Shown here: positions 1 through 11,609 of the stretch, piece by piece
Position numbering within the stretch: position 1 is the first letter of the stretch
Layout: every line of letters starts with the position of its first letter
Assembly (NCBI GenBank): GCA_022829145.1
Contig: CM040750.1
Coordinates: 37,970,386-38,034,385 of the forward strand
DNA from: Albula goreensis
Taxonomy: Eukaryota; Chordata; Actinopteri; Albuliformes; Albulidae
Reading direction: 5' to 3'
Length of the DNA stretch: 64,000 nt
Translations under genes and position numbers: made by a program
Notes under the pieces: model-generated
What the model saw: the letters and a program-made list of their open reading frames with translations, nothing else
The model's database searches: none
Told to the model about the DNA's origin: nothing

Positions 1-260
1 GGTCTCTCGGGCTCTCTCCATGGTGATTGAGATTTGGTTGTCTCCCCCCCCCCCCACCCCAAAAAAAAACACTGCTACCCACAATCCTTCCCATCTGAAG
101 TAGCTTGGCAGTCGCTCGCAAAGGGAAGCGCAGCTGGTATCGAAACAGATCAGCTCCCTGCAGTCTGTCTCTTCATCTCTCTCTTTCTCTCTTCCTCTCC
201 GTCTCTTTCAGCCTCCCACCATCTTTTAGCTGCCGGCCTCCCAGAGGCCCCTTCGGCCAA

Positions 261-2253
261 TTACGACCCCCCCTCCTTCCCCTCAGGACTGTCTGAGGGG
301 GGCGGGGCCTCCTCTGTGCTGGGGGACTGTGCCCCATCCGGCCCGTCTGACAGAGAGGGGGGGAAGAGAATTAGGGCTTTTATGAGTGACAAGTGAACAT
401 TCATTCAGTCACACATTCATTCAGTCACACATTCACTCAGTCACACATTCACACAATTACACATTCACTTAGTCACACAGTCATACAATTACACATTCAC
501 CCAGTCACACATTCACAGTCATACATTCACTCAGTCACACATTCACTCAGTCACATATTCACTCAGTCACACATTCACACAATTACACATTCACTTAGTC
601 ACACAGTCATACAATTACACATTCACCCAGTCACACATTCACTCAGTCACACATTCACACAGTCACACATTCACTTAGTCACACAGTAGTACATTTATAC
701 AGTCATACATTCACCCAGTCACACATTCACTCAGTCACACATCCACACAATTACACATTCACTTAGTCACACAGTAGTACATTTATACAGTCATACATTC
801 ACCCAGTCACACATTCACTCAGTCACACATTCACACAATTACACATTCACTTAGTCACACAGTCATACATTTATACAGTCACACATTCACAGTCATACAT
901 TCACCCAGTCACACATTCACAGTCATACATTCACTCAGTCACACATTCACACAGTCATACATTCACTCAGTCACACATTCAAACAGTCATACATTCACAC
1001 AGTCACTCAGTCACACATCCACACAATTACACATTCACTTAGTCACACAGTCATACATTTATACAGTCATAAATTCACACAGTCACTCAGTCACACATCC
1101 ACACAATTACACATTCACTTAGTCACACAGTAGTACATTTATACAGTCATACATTCACCCAGTCACACATTCACAGTCATACATTCACTCAGTCACACAG
1201 TCATACATTTATACAGTCATAAATTCACACAGTCACACATTCACACAGTCACTCAGTTCTCTGCTTTTCCTTCTGGATATTCAGTGTAGATGAATGCATG
1301 AATAAATGACTGTGGTTAAGGAAGGCCAAGGTACAGGTGAGTGAAAGATCTGTCGGAGAGTGATGGTATTCACCTGCGAGTGACAGCCCTCAGCTGTGAG
1401 TAACAGGGCTCACCTGTGAGTGACAGCCCTCAACTTTGAGTAACAAGGCTCACCTGTGAGTGACATCCCTCACCTGTGAGTGACAATGTGAGAGCTCACC
1501 TGTGAGTGACATCCCTCACCTGTGAGTGACAGTCTGAGAGTTCACCTGTGAGTGACAGTGTGAGAGCTCACCTGTGAGTGACAGTCTGAGAGCTCACCTA
1601 TGAGTGACAGTGTGAGAGCTCACCTGTGAGTGACACCCCTCACCTGTGAGTGACAGTCTGAGAGCTCACCTATGAGTGACAGTGTGAGAGCTCACCTGTG
1701 AGTGACATCCCTCACCTGTGAGTGACAGTGTGAGAGCTGACCTGTGAGCGACAGTGTGAGAGCTCACCTGTGAGTGACAGTCTGAGAGCTCACCTGTGAG
1801 TGACAGTGTGAGAGCTCACCTGTGAGTGACAGTGTGACAGCTCACCTGTGAGTGACATCCCTCACCTGTGAGTGACAGTGTGAGAGCTCACCTGTGAGTG
1901 AGAGCTCACCTGTGAGTGACATCCCTCACCTGTGAGTGACAGTGTGAGAGCTCACCTGTGAGTGACAGTGTGAGAGCTCACCTGTGAGTGACAGTGTGAG
2001 AGCTGACCTGTGAGTGACAGTGTGAGAGCTCACCTGTAAGTGACAGTGTGAGAGCTCACCTGTGAGTGACAGTGTGAGAGCTGACCTGTGAGTGACAGTG
2101 TGAGAGCTCACCTGTGAGTGACAGCTCGGCCAGTTTGAGTGGCAGATCGGAAGGGCTGACCCCAGCAGGGGACCCCAGGATGTCCGGGAGGGCGTTCCGG
2201 CGGCCGGACCGGCCAGAGGAGGCAAAGTCCAACACCGGCTCCACCTCGGTCAT
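261..2253 (-). CDS. pkib-like: cAMP-dependent protein kinase inhibitor (PKI), complete two-exon coding region
   Basis: Small heat-stable inhibitor that occupies the substrate cleft of the PKA catalytic subunit and carries it out of the nucleus. Coding exons are 2253-2112 (47 codons plus one base, donor CACAG|GTGAGC) and 346-261 (acceptor CTGTCAG, stop TAA at 263-261), joining in phase 1 to 75 residues; PKIA has 76. Visible motifs: Phe10, Arg15, Arg18-Arg19-Asn-Ala21-Leu22 (pseudosubstrate core GRRNAL) and an export signal LPLKLAELSL at 37-46. The second exon encodes an acidic Ser/Pro/Glu tail ending GKEGGS. ATG 2253 has a purine at -3. The acceptor at 2268-2269 lies 14 bases upstream with no in-frame stop between, so an N-terminal extension as in some PKIB isoforms is possible. 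FASS and LPDI resemble PKIB, while the tail AQSPSTEE resembles PKIA, so the subtype is unsettled. The intron is almost wholly tandem repeat. The 5' untranslated exons and the polyA site were not located. Family call is firm; subtype is inferred. Confidence 0.87.
396..1257. repeat. 16-bp-period minisatellite in the PKI intron
   Basis: Imperfect tandem copies of a CACACATTCACTCAGT-like unit, with variant blocks (CAATTACACATTCACTTAGT, CATACATTTATACAGT) that recur in the same order, suggesting a higher-order repeat of roughly 80-130 bp. It occupies the 3' part (gene sense) of the PKI intron, ending about 50 bases before the last coding exon. Open frames through it are artefacts. Confidence 0.95.
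1371..2122 (-). repeat. 26-bp minisatellite made of the PKI exon end plus 5' splice site
   Basis: About 30 copies, mostly spaced 22-26 bases. Read on the minus strand each full unit contains CTGTCACTCACAG followed by GTGAGCTC, which are exactly the last 13 bases of the PKI coding exon and the first 8 bases of its intron. The array runs into the true donor at 2111-2110. Some copies have GTCAGC or GTTACT variants instead of GTGAGC. The many copies of a strong donor consensus next to the real one are seen directly; origin by repeated duplication of the exon/intron junction is inferred. Confidence 0.95.
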
Positions 2254-2269
2254 CTCAGAAACCACACCT

Positions 2270-2867
2270 GCACAGAGAGGGAGAGGGAGAGGACCAGAGA
2301 CCATTAATGCCCCTTCATTACAGTAACAACAAAGGACACAAAAACCCTTACATACACACCCCATAATTCCCATACATGTACATGAATTTAGCCCAAAAGA
2401 ACAGCAAAACAATAAAAACAAATAAAAAGACAGGAAAAAATAAGAGCAAATAAATAGATTACTCCCAATCTCACTGCAGCTGTACAAGGCCATTCAATTT
2501 TCCCACCCAGCACGACAGACTGTCTGAAACACACTTAAATCACAGATAGAGAGGGGGAGGGGGAGGGGGAGGAGGTGCCGGTAAGAGAGGAGGACAGAGA
2601 GCACAGAGCGGCAGGTGCAGGGGTCACCTTGAGCACACACATTAATATTAAATCACACGTGTGAGAGACTGAACGAGGTCACACCCGTCATTTACAGCCA
2701 GGACGCTCCAGGACCAAAGCACTGTCACAACCGGTCGCCTGGCACCCCACTGCCCACCAGGGGGAGCCGTAGCACAGAAACGCTCTGTGTTAAACGCTAG
2801 TTTGCCAAAACCATCGGTTTCCTTGCGTTTGTAAATACATTGTAAATACACAGTATGCAGTAACCTG
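2270..2867. other. Non-coding stretch upstream of the PKI coding exon
   Basis: PKI intron or 5' region in gene sense. Contains a pyrimidine-rich run (minus strand) before the acceptor at 2268-2269 and a G/A-rich plus-strand run near 2550-2600. No conserved reading frame is seen. Confidence 0.5.
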
Positions 2868-3800
2868 GGGGTATTTCAGAAAGGTGGTTTAGCAAACCCT
2901 GAGCTTAAACCTGAACTGTGAGTTGAACAAACCTGAGGTAACATACCCAGAGTTTTCGGTTCCAGAACAGCCGATTAGAATTAGTTCAAATAACTCTAAG
3001 TTGAACCTGACTGAAGCGCGTTCACGGTGAAAGTAAAAAGTCATCATCAATGGAGCGCAGATAACAGGATGCACCATGGCAACGAGTCAAAAACCCCTAG
3101 AGCTGCGTACACGTTTTCAGTTACTCTGCATTTTCACTCAAGAAATATTAATGTCTATGCGGACTACGACTTTATATTTCGTTAAGAAGTAATAAGGCAG
3201 CGGCAGCAAAAGTGCAAGCGTTAGCGTGGAAAAAAATTAACGAGTTTCAATTAAGTTTAAAATAAGTTTAAAAAAATTTAATGACGTTATATAAAGCGTA
3301 GTCTACTTCAGTTCACAACAACCGATGGCAAATCCTTTAACAAAGATGATGGATAGATTATTTACTTAATTGTTGTTAAATTATGTAAGAGAATATTGAA
3401 GCATTTTTATTTGCAGGAAATGAAGAAGGGTTGACATGGAATATAAATTCATTTGTCTTTACTTTATACAAGATTAGTGGGAGGTGGTATGTTAATTGGA
3501 GAATTAATATTTATTTTTAAAAAATGTGGTCTTCCTTGGGCTCTATCATTTGTATGGCAGGGTGTTGCTCTTCTCTAATTATGAGAATATAAAAACTTGA
3601 CACAGTTATGTCGCATACCCTTTCTGGGGTGAGCCTAGAAGTCATGGATAGTGACTGGCCACTTGGTTTAAACACATTTTTAATAGAGTGGGGAACATCA
3701 CATATTATCTTCACAATGCAGAAAAGTGATAGAAATAGTAACAATTGCCTTGCTAATCGGTCTGCATCTCCGATGTCATAAGGAAATGCAAAAAAAGGCA
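2868..3800 (-). mobile_element. Degraded PIF/Harbinger-like DNA transposon relic
   Basis: The left part begins GGGTATTTCAGAAAGGTGG and continues with the AGAGTT / TTCCAGAACAGC style sequence typical of fish DNA transposon termini. On the minus strand at 3517-3801 a 94-codon frame contains FPYDIGDADRLA, which resembles the IGDA..LSK segment of HARBI1-type nucleases; the rest of the frame has decayed. The opposite terminus was not found, perhaps because the (CA)n block at 3.83 kb interrupts it. Superfamily call is tentative. Confidence 0.45.
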
Positions 3801-3825
3801 CATGTACACTAGCATGTACACACTA

Positions 3826-4048
3826 TATTATACAAAACACACATATACTAACACATTTACACACATATACTATACATACCAAACACACAAAACCACATGT
3901 GAACACACTACACACACGGACACACACACACAAATATATCTGCACACATGCGTATGCACTCACACATACAAACACGTGCATGCAAATGCACACATGCACA
4001 CACAAACATATATCAATGCACGTACACACACACATACGCGCGCACACA
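3826..4048. repeat. Degenerate (CA)n-rich simple repeat
   Basis: Impure CA/ACAT tracts with ACACAT and ACGCGC interruptions. All frames through it are low complexity. Confidence 0.9.
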
Positions 4049-4059
4049 GTGAGCAGGCA

Positions 4060-4780
4060 GCTGTTTCCATGGAGACAGGCGAGAAACCACCTCTGGCATA
4101 GCAACAGATGAGTTCACATCTCGTCTTTTTTTTCAGAGTTCTTTAAATAAACCCGGTCTCTGCTGCGCCGGCGTAACCCCTTTGTGTCTGCGGAGCCGAA
4201 ACAGTGGGAGGAGGACGAGGAAGAGGAGGAGCAGGAGGAGGAGAGGGGCAGAGTCACAGGGCTGGCCTCTCCTTACAGCTGATCTGCCCTGCAGTCATTA
4301 AGCAGCGCTCTCTAATGCAGCACAGCCAGATACAGGAAGAGCAAATGCAGTGGAGCGAATGCAGGAAACACACGAGCTGCACGATAACACGCGCAGTGCT
4401 GCGCGCAAACACTGCAAGATGCAGGATGTGCCTGCAGAGAGAGCGCTTTCCCTGTCGAAGAGAGAGGGGGGGTGCAGAGCGCAGTCTGGGGTGGGTTTCA
4501 GTCTGTGGGGAGGTGCGGATTAGCCCAGTCTCAGCAGAGTCTTTAGCACTGACGGAATAAATGAGCAGGCTTTAGCCTGACGGATCTGTCTCTCTCACTG
4601 CAGGTCTCAGTGGGAAACAGGTCTGCTCTTCCTCAGCCCTGAACACGGCTCTGTGTGCTATTCACACCTGCACCACTAGTGGGAGCATGGGGGAAATCTG
4701 CCCCAGCACCCTTAAACTGCCATTGTGGGTAGAGTCTCTCAAAATAAAGGGGGGTACATGAGAGTATCTGCGTTTAAATA
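4060..4780. other. Gene-free, G/A-rich stretch
   Basis: Unique sequence with a GGA-rich patch at 4204-4255 and CpG-containing segments. A 118-codon plus-strand frame at 4204-4560 has no recognisable domain and starts inside the purine run, so it is not called. Confidence 0.4.
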
Positions 4781-5090
4781 GCGTGTGTGTTTTTTGCATG
4801 TGTGTGTGTTTCTGTGTATGTGAGAGGCCTTATGTCTGAGAGGCCTTAGGCCTTATGTGAGTGTGTGTGTCTGTTTGTGTCTGCGTGTGCACGAGACACA
4901 GGCTGTCTGTATATGTGTATATCTGAGTTTATGCTCGCTGAATATGGATGCTTGCTATGTGAGTGTGTGTGTGTTTGTTTGTTCTGTCCCAGTGGGACTG
5001 TGTGTGCTTGTTGACTGTGATTCTCCTGATGGCTGACATTCTGTTCAACATTGACACATATGACTGTGTGTGTGTGTGTGTGTGTGTGTG
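4781..5090. repeat. Interrupted (TG)n repeats
   Basis: Several TG/TGTG tracts with unique spacers; the purest is about 13 units at 5066-5090. Confidence 0.85.
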
Positions 5091-5750
5091 TTTAAGACTC
5101 TCCAGCTGGTTGAGCATCCAACGGGTGCTGAGTAGCAGTGTATTCCTGACTCTCTCAGTGTCAGTATCTCAATGCTTTCTATTCTGTAGCTGCCCTCTAC
5201 TTCTTGTCTGCTGCACAAATGAGTGTAAGGGATGCTGTGTGCTGGCTGGTCTAATTACCCTTCTGCATGGTGCTCCATAGCTGAGCCTTTAGAAGTGCTT
5301 GAAGCACAGGAGTGGGATCTGTGAAGTTTGGAGGACAGGGGGACACATCCCCAGGGGTGTGCGCTGACCTCAACCTCCAAGCGAGTCTGTCTAGACAGGG
5401 CGGCCATTTTGACTCCAAACACAGCAGTCCCCCGTTACCTCTGCTCTTCCACCCGTGATTTCACCCCCCCATTTCTCTCACACTCTACTGTCTCTCCCTT
5501 CCTTTCTCTCTCTATCCCTCACTCTTTTTTAAAAACTGATCTCCCTGCTCCGGGTCCTGCCCCATGGGTGGGGGGGTTGGTGGCTGTGGGGCTCCCCTGA
5601 ATGCGCCCCAGAATTGCCAGAATCACACAGCTCGTGGCTCCGCCCCTGAGCCAGCCGTTGCCATGAACACCAAATACAAGCTACCATTACTCAATGAAAG
5701 TCTGAGGATGACCCGCCTACTGCAGCTCACTGTCTGCAACCCCTTCCCCA
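5091..5750. other. Gene-free stretch
   Basis: Unique sequence with short pyrimidine-rich runs (5455-5530). Nothing coding or structural is recognised. Confidence 0.4.
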
Positions 5751-5945
5751 CACACACACACACTCTACACACACACTCTACACACACACACACAAGCACA
5801 CTCTACATACACACACACACACACATATACTAACAAACACTCACATACACACACACACTCTACACACACACACAATCACACTCTACATACACACACACAC
5901 ATATACTAAAAATCACACTCACATACACACACACAAACACTCTGG
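5751..5945. repeat. (CA)n / ACACTCTAC compound repeat
   Basis: CA tracts alternating with ACACTCTAC and CATATACTAA blocks; a unit of about 80 bases appears twice. Confidence 0.9.
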
Positions 5946-6102
5946 TTCTCCATGTAACCTGTTGTCTTATGTTTGAGGTCAATGTACTCGAGTCATTCAG
6001 CACCCCCAAATAGAATGAGGTCACCCTAAAGCCCTCAGCCCCACCCCCCCCCCCCAAACCAATGACCTCATCCCCAGCCAATCAGCTTTGGACTGGAGTT
6101 GC

Positions 6103-6241
6103 TTGGTGTGTGAGTGTGTTTTTCTGTGTGAGAGTGTGTGTTTTTGTGTGTGAGTGTGTGTGTGTGTGTGTGTTTTTTCTGTGTAAGTGTGAGTGTGTTT
6201 TTCTGTGTAAGTGTGTGTGTTTTTGTGTGTGTGAGTGTGTG

Positions 6242-6272
<31 letters not shown>

Positions 6273-6319
6273 TTTGTGTGTGTTTTTCTGTGTAAGTGTG
6301 TGTGTGTTTTTGTGGGCAG

Positions 6320-6382
<63 letters not shown>
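6103..6382. repeat. (TG)n repeat with TTTTTGTG/TTTTTCTG interruptions
   Basis: Long TG-rich tract ending in a near-perfect run at about 6337-6382. The interruptions recur as GTGTTTTTCTGTGTAAG modules. Confidence 0.93.
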
Positions 6383-6385
<3 letters not shown>

Positions 6386-6529
6386 GGGGAGGTTGTTTCC
6401 CAGGAAAAGAGTAAGTACAGGCTGCTATCCCAGCTCCTAGCCTCTCTTTGTTTCTCCTGTCAAACACATAAAAGCCTACAATTAGCAACTGACGGCAAGA
6501 GATACAGAAAGGGACAGAGAGTGGAGAGA

Positions 6530-6605
6530 GAGGAGGGATAGAGGGGAGAGGGAGGGGGAGGGGGATAGAGGGGAGAGGGAGAGAGAGGGGGAGGGGGATG
6601 GAGGG
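6530..6605. repeat. Purine-rich (GGGAGA)n low-complexity tract
   Basis: Almost pure G/A on the plus strand with GAGGGGGAGGGGGAT modules. Confidence 0.85.
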
Positions 6606-6778
6606 GGAATGGGGTGATGGTGAGAAGAGGGAAAAGTGAATCAGAGCAGAGCGTCATCCATCCAAACATGTCCAACAAGAGAGAGAGAGAGCGCTCAAAC
6701 AGGGCAGAGACAGTCATTTGTGTCCACTAAACTATAGCAGGACCACCTTCAGAGAGACCCAGAGCCACGGGTCCCAGC

Positions 6779-7205
6779 GCCTGCAGGTTTAACTCCAGTC
6801 CTGGAGGGGGCAGTGTCTGCAGGTTTAACTCCAGTCCTGGAGGGTCCTGGAGGGGGCAGTGTCTGCAGGTTTAACTCCAGTCCTGGAGGGCCGCAGTGTC
6901 TGGAGGGTGCCTGCAGGTTTAACTCCAGTCCTGGAGGGCTGCAGTGTCTGCAGCAGGTTTAACTCCAGTCCTGGAGGGCCGCAGTGTCTGCAGGTTTAAC
7001 TCCAGTCCTGGAGGGCCGCAGTGTCTGCAGGTTTAACTCCAGTCCTGGAGGGCCGCAGTGTCTGCAGGTTTAACTCCAGTCTCCTGGAGGGCCACAGTGT
7101 CTGCAGGTTTAACTCCAGTCTGCAGGTCTTTAACTCCAGTCCTGGAGGGCCGCAGTGTCTGCAGGTTTAACTCCAGTCCTGGGGGGCCGCAGTGTCTGCA
7201 GGTTT
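6779..7205. repeat. 37-bp minisatellite, unit CTGCAGGTTTAACTCCAGTC...
   Basis: About eleven copies of a unit reading CAGGTTTAACTCCAGTCCTG then GAGGGCCGCAGTGTCTG, with partial copies near 6840 and 7105. The TCCAGTCCTGGAGGGC core resembles a motif widespread in fish interspersed repeats, so the array may have grown from such a copy (inference). Confidence 0.95.
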
Positions 7206-8993
7206 GACTCAACTCCCTGAAGGCAGCAGACATTGACACTTGAGTTAAACTGGTAATCTGGTATTTTATGATATAAACCTGACAGTTAAGCAGTAAGCAA
7301 TTCAATGTGGATCAGATCCTCCTGGTCACAGATCAATTCTCATGATCACAGATCAATACTCCTGATGTTTTCGGCACCACCATTACGGCTCTGATCTTGC
7401 TTTGCCACAGATCCATGGCAAAATCAGAGAGCCGTTGTCTGAAGCCATGGACATTGCATCCTGAAACACGCGGAAAGGCAAGCGGCCGCTCTTAAGCAAG
7501 GCAACACCTGAGATGTAAGGAACAATTTCCGCTTTTCCACTTTACGGGCCGAGTACTGTCATCAGAAATGTCAGTTCAGCTTAAGTGCTGCGCAGGTAAA
7601 GAACGGGGCTGGCCGCCGCGGGCCGGATGTTAATATGAGCGGCAGAGTGCTTTATCGGTGCCTCTATCAGATAGCAATCACGGACCCGCTCTGGGTCACT
7701 GTGTTTTATTACCACCTCAGCCATTCTGGGTTATGAATTACCGCATGCTGGATTCAGGGCTCATTAACATGGGAATTTCAGAGGCAGAGAAACAGCCGTG
7801 TTTTTCAATGAGAGCAATTATCTCAATCCTCTGGGAAGCACGTGCACTAAAGCCATCAATAGCGTTTAACTGATTTGATCTTTTAACAGAACGCATCGTG
7901 TTGTGGAGGCACTTTAGCCAATGTGACAAGCCCTGTGCTCCTGACATATTTGTTAGTGTGTGTGTATGTTCAGTGTGTGTGTATGGTCTGTGCATATGGG
8001 TCCTGCCCTATGATTCTGTAGGTTTTGATTGTTAAAAGTTGTTGGTAATCGACACCTGATCGTAACTCCACCCATTATGGAGTTCACAAAACCACCACTG
8101 AATTCTCGTGCTGTGGCAAGAGAGTAAAACTCCAAAAATGTGATCTCAAATGGCAATTTCAACAAACAGCCAGATCTCTTCACCATAATTAGAATGAGTG
8201 AAACTGAGGAGAGAGAAGGCCATTCTGCCTCGCTGGGCGAGGTTTAATTAACACGGGCTCAGGTATGAGGCTGGCCAATCAGCTCACAGGTTGGCCTCTG
8301 TCATGAGTTTGAAACGGGTCAAATAAAGCTGGAGCTGGAGAGGGCGCAGGGTCTGCTGCCAGTTTCAGCTGTAACTTTAATAATCAGCGTTCAGTTCCGT
8401 CTGGAATAAAGCAGACTGTGTGGGTTAACTTCAATCGGCTGCTTTGGTTCATTAATTAAATGGTGTGTAATGATGGCTGTCAGGGGTGCATCCAAAACCT
8501 CTCGCTCCTCTCCTCCACTTCCTCACGACTACTCGTCTCCCACCCAGAGGTACCTGCTAGAGAGGGGGGGGGGAGAGAATGTGGAGATGCGAAGAGGACC
8601 AGGACTGCTGGAAAAAAAAATAAAAAAATAAAAACAAACACCTGCAGCTAAAATAATAAGCTAAATTTAATGCCTGCTGTTTACGTGGGAATGTTTGAAA
8701 AAGCAAACAATATGCTTCTCCATTTCATGTCATCTGGCCAGCTATTCTGTTACCTACATTCTGTGTGAAGGGACACCCTTTGCCAGGTTTTCTCATGTGT
8801 GGGGATGTGAGGTTGTATTGGCCAGTCTTTTAATTTGTCAGGGTGTGAGTGCAGTGATGTCACTCAAACTCCCTGCAGCAGGATGCATCTGAGTGCCCTC
8901 GGAGGCAGGCGACCATGGGAGCTGTTTAAAGCAGCTTCTCTCCTCTGTCTCTTGGGTCACCAAAATGAGGGGAGGCCCAAAGATTGGTTTACT
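7206..8993. other. Unique, repeat-poor stretch
   Basis: No coding exon recognised. The segment around 7640-7900 is balanced in composition, free of simple repeats, and carries TTAA/CATTAAC-type motifs, the texture of conserved non-coding DNA; conservation cannot be tested here. A poly-A-rich patch lies at 8612-8640. Confidence 0.35.
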
Positions 8994-9378
8994 GGGACCC
9001 TGTGTCTCTGCAGCACCAGGGCTGGGGACCCCAGCAGACCCTGTGTCTCTCCAGCACCAGGGCTGGGGACCCCAGCAGACCCTGTGTCTCTGCAGCACCA
9101 GGGCTAGGGACCCCAGCAAACGACCCTGTGTCTCTCCAGCACCAGGGCTGGGGACCCCAGCACCAGGGCTGGGGACCCCAGCAGACCCTGTGTCTCTCCA
9201 GCACCAGGGCTGGCACCAGGGCTGGGGACCCCAGCAGACCCTGTGTCTCTCCAGCACCAGGGCAAGGGACCCCAGCAGGCCCTGTGTCTCTGCAGCACCA
9301 GGGCAAGGGACCCCAGCAGACCCTGTGTCTCTCCAGCACCAGGGCAAGGGACCCCAGCAGGCCCTGTGTCCGGGCTGG
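8994..9378. repeat. 41-bp minisatellite, first array
   Basis: About nine copies of the unit ACCCTGTGTCTCTGCAGCAC + CAGGGCTGGGGACCCCAGCAG. Some copies carry CTCTCCAG instead of CTCTGCAG, or GGCAAGGG instead of GGCTGGGG. The same unit forms a second array at 20.9-21.6 kb. The period of 41 leaves all six frames open, which explains the overlapping false ORFs. Confidence 0.97.
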
Positions 9379-9729
9379 GGACCCCCAGTTTAAAGGTAAT
9401 CTGTTTAGTTCCCTGTTCTGTTACAGGTGTTGGGCCCCCCTCCCCTGGGGTGTAGAATAGTATGCTGTCCACGCTGGCGTGTTTTTCCCCTGAACGTTGT
9501 CTAGACCCGCGCCTCACACAGTTAGGGCCTGCTTTTGTTTCTCCCTCCCACGGAGAAACAGTCAGCCATCTCACAGTGCATTATGTGTCTCTCGAGAGGC
9601 ACTCAGACAAACGAACACCAGGAGACTCCACTAAACAGATGGGAGACTCAGTGTGTGCACACAGATATTATCCACATAAATAAGGCATGCAGTTAAACCT
9701 CAGAGTTAAGGACCGACTGCTCAACATAA

Positions 9730-11609
9730 TGAGCACAGGACCCAGCGCAGTGTGTGCCGTTAAGCCTTACTGTGAGCACAGGACCCAGCGCAATGTGTGC
9801 CGTTAAGCGTTACTGTGAGCACAGGACCCAGCGCAGTGTGTGCCGTTAAGCGTTACTGTGAGCACAGGACCCAGCGCAGTGTGTGCCGTTAGGGCCAGTG
9901 TGTGCCGTTACTGTGAGCACAGGACCCAGCGCAGTGTGTGCCGTTAAGCGTTACTGTGAGCACAGGACCCAGCGCAGTGTGTGCCGTTAAGCCTTACTGT
10001 GAGCACAGGACCCAGCACAGTGTGTGCCGTTAAGCCTTACTGTGAGCACAGGACCCAGCGCAGTGTGTGCCGTTAAGCCTTACTGTGAGCACAGGACCCA
10101 GCGCAGTGTGTGCCGTTGAGCACAGGACCCAGCAGTGTGTGCCGTGAGGCCTTACTGTGAGCACAGGACCCAGCGCAGTGTGTGCCGTTAAGCCTTACTG
10201 TGAGCACAGGACCCAGCGCAGTTTGTGCCGTTAAGCCTTACTGTGAGCACAGGACCCAGCGCAGTGTGTGCCGTTAAGCCTTACTGCACAGGAGCACAGG
10301 CCCTGTGAGCAACAGTGTGTGCCGTTAAGCCTTACTTGAGCACAGGACCCAGCGCACTGTGAGCACAGGACCCAGCGCAGTGTGTGCCGTTAGGCCTTAC
10401 TGTGAGCACAGGACCCAGCGCAGTGTGTGCCGTTAAGCCTTACTGTGAGCACAGGACCCAGCGCAGTGTGTGCCGTTAAGCCTTACTGTGAGCACAGGAC
10501 CCAGCGCAGTGTGTGCCGTTAGGCCTTACTGTGAGCACAGGACCCAGCGCAGTGTGTGCCGTTAAGCCTTACTGTGAGCACAGGACCCAGCGCAGTGTGT
10601 GCCGTTAAGCCTTACTGTGAGCACAGGACCCAGCGCAGTGTGTGCCGTTAAGCCATTGAGCACAGGACCCACTGTGAGCACAGGACCCCAGCGCAGTGTG
10701 TGCCGTTAGGCCTTACTGTGAGCACAGGACCCAGCGCAGTGTGTGCGCAGTGTGAGCAGGACCCAGCGCAGTGTGTGCCTTACTGTGAGCACAGGACCCA
10801 GCGCAGTGTGTGCCGTTAAGCCTTACTGTGAGCACAGGACCCAGCGCAGTGTGTGCCGTTGAGCACAGGACCCAGCGCAAGCCTTACTGTGAGGACCCAC
10901 AGGACCCACTGTAAGCACAGGACCCAGCGCAGTGTGTGCCGTTAAGCCTTACTGTGAGCACAGGACCCAGCGCAGTGTGTGCCGTTAAGCATTACTGTGA
11001 GCACAGGACCGAGCGCAGTGTGTGCCGTTAAGCCTTACTGTGAGCACAGGACCCAGCGCAGTGTGTGCCGTTAAGCCTTACTGTGAGCACAGGACCCAGC
11101 GCAGTGTGTGCCGTTCGGCCTTACTGTGAGCACAGGACCCAGCGCAGTGTGTGCCGTTAAGCCTTACTGTGAGCACAGGACCCAGCGCAGTGTGTGCCGT
11201 TAAGCCTTACTGTGAGCACAGGCCCCGGAACAGTGTGTGCCGTTAAGCCTTTACTGTGAGCACAGGACCCAGCGCAGTGTGTGCCGTTGCCCGTTAGCCT
11301 TACTGTGAGCACAGGACCCAAGCGTTAGTGTGTGCCGTTAAGCCTTACTGTGAGCACAGGACCCAGCGCAGTGTGTGCCGTTAAGCCTTACTGTGAGCAC
11401 AGGACCCAGCGCAGTGTGTGCTGTTAAGCGTTACTGTGAGCACAGGACCCAGCGCAGTGTGTGCCGTTAAGCCTTACTGTGAGCACAGGACCCAGCGCAG
11501 TGTGTGCCGTTAGGCCTTACTGTGAGCACAGGACCCAGCGCAGTGTGTGCCGTTAAGCCTTACTGTGAGCACAGGACCCAGCGCAGTGTGTGCCGTTAAG
11601 CCTTACTTT
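9730..11609. repeat. 43-bp minisatellite, largest array in the window
   Basis: Roughly forty copies of TGAGCACAGGACCCAGCGCA + GTGTGTGCCGTTAAGCCTTACTG (written in two parts). Variants GCGTTACTG, GGCCTTACTG and truncated copies are scattered, with a rearranged zone around 10640-10920. It is flanked by unique sequence on both sides. Confidence 0.97.

Noticed and set aside
34..396. Plus-strand frame of 120 codons ending RIRAFMSDK
   Set aside because: It is the shadow of the minus-strand PKI last exon; the minus strand gives correct splice phase and a PKI-type acidic tail.
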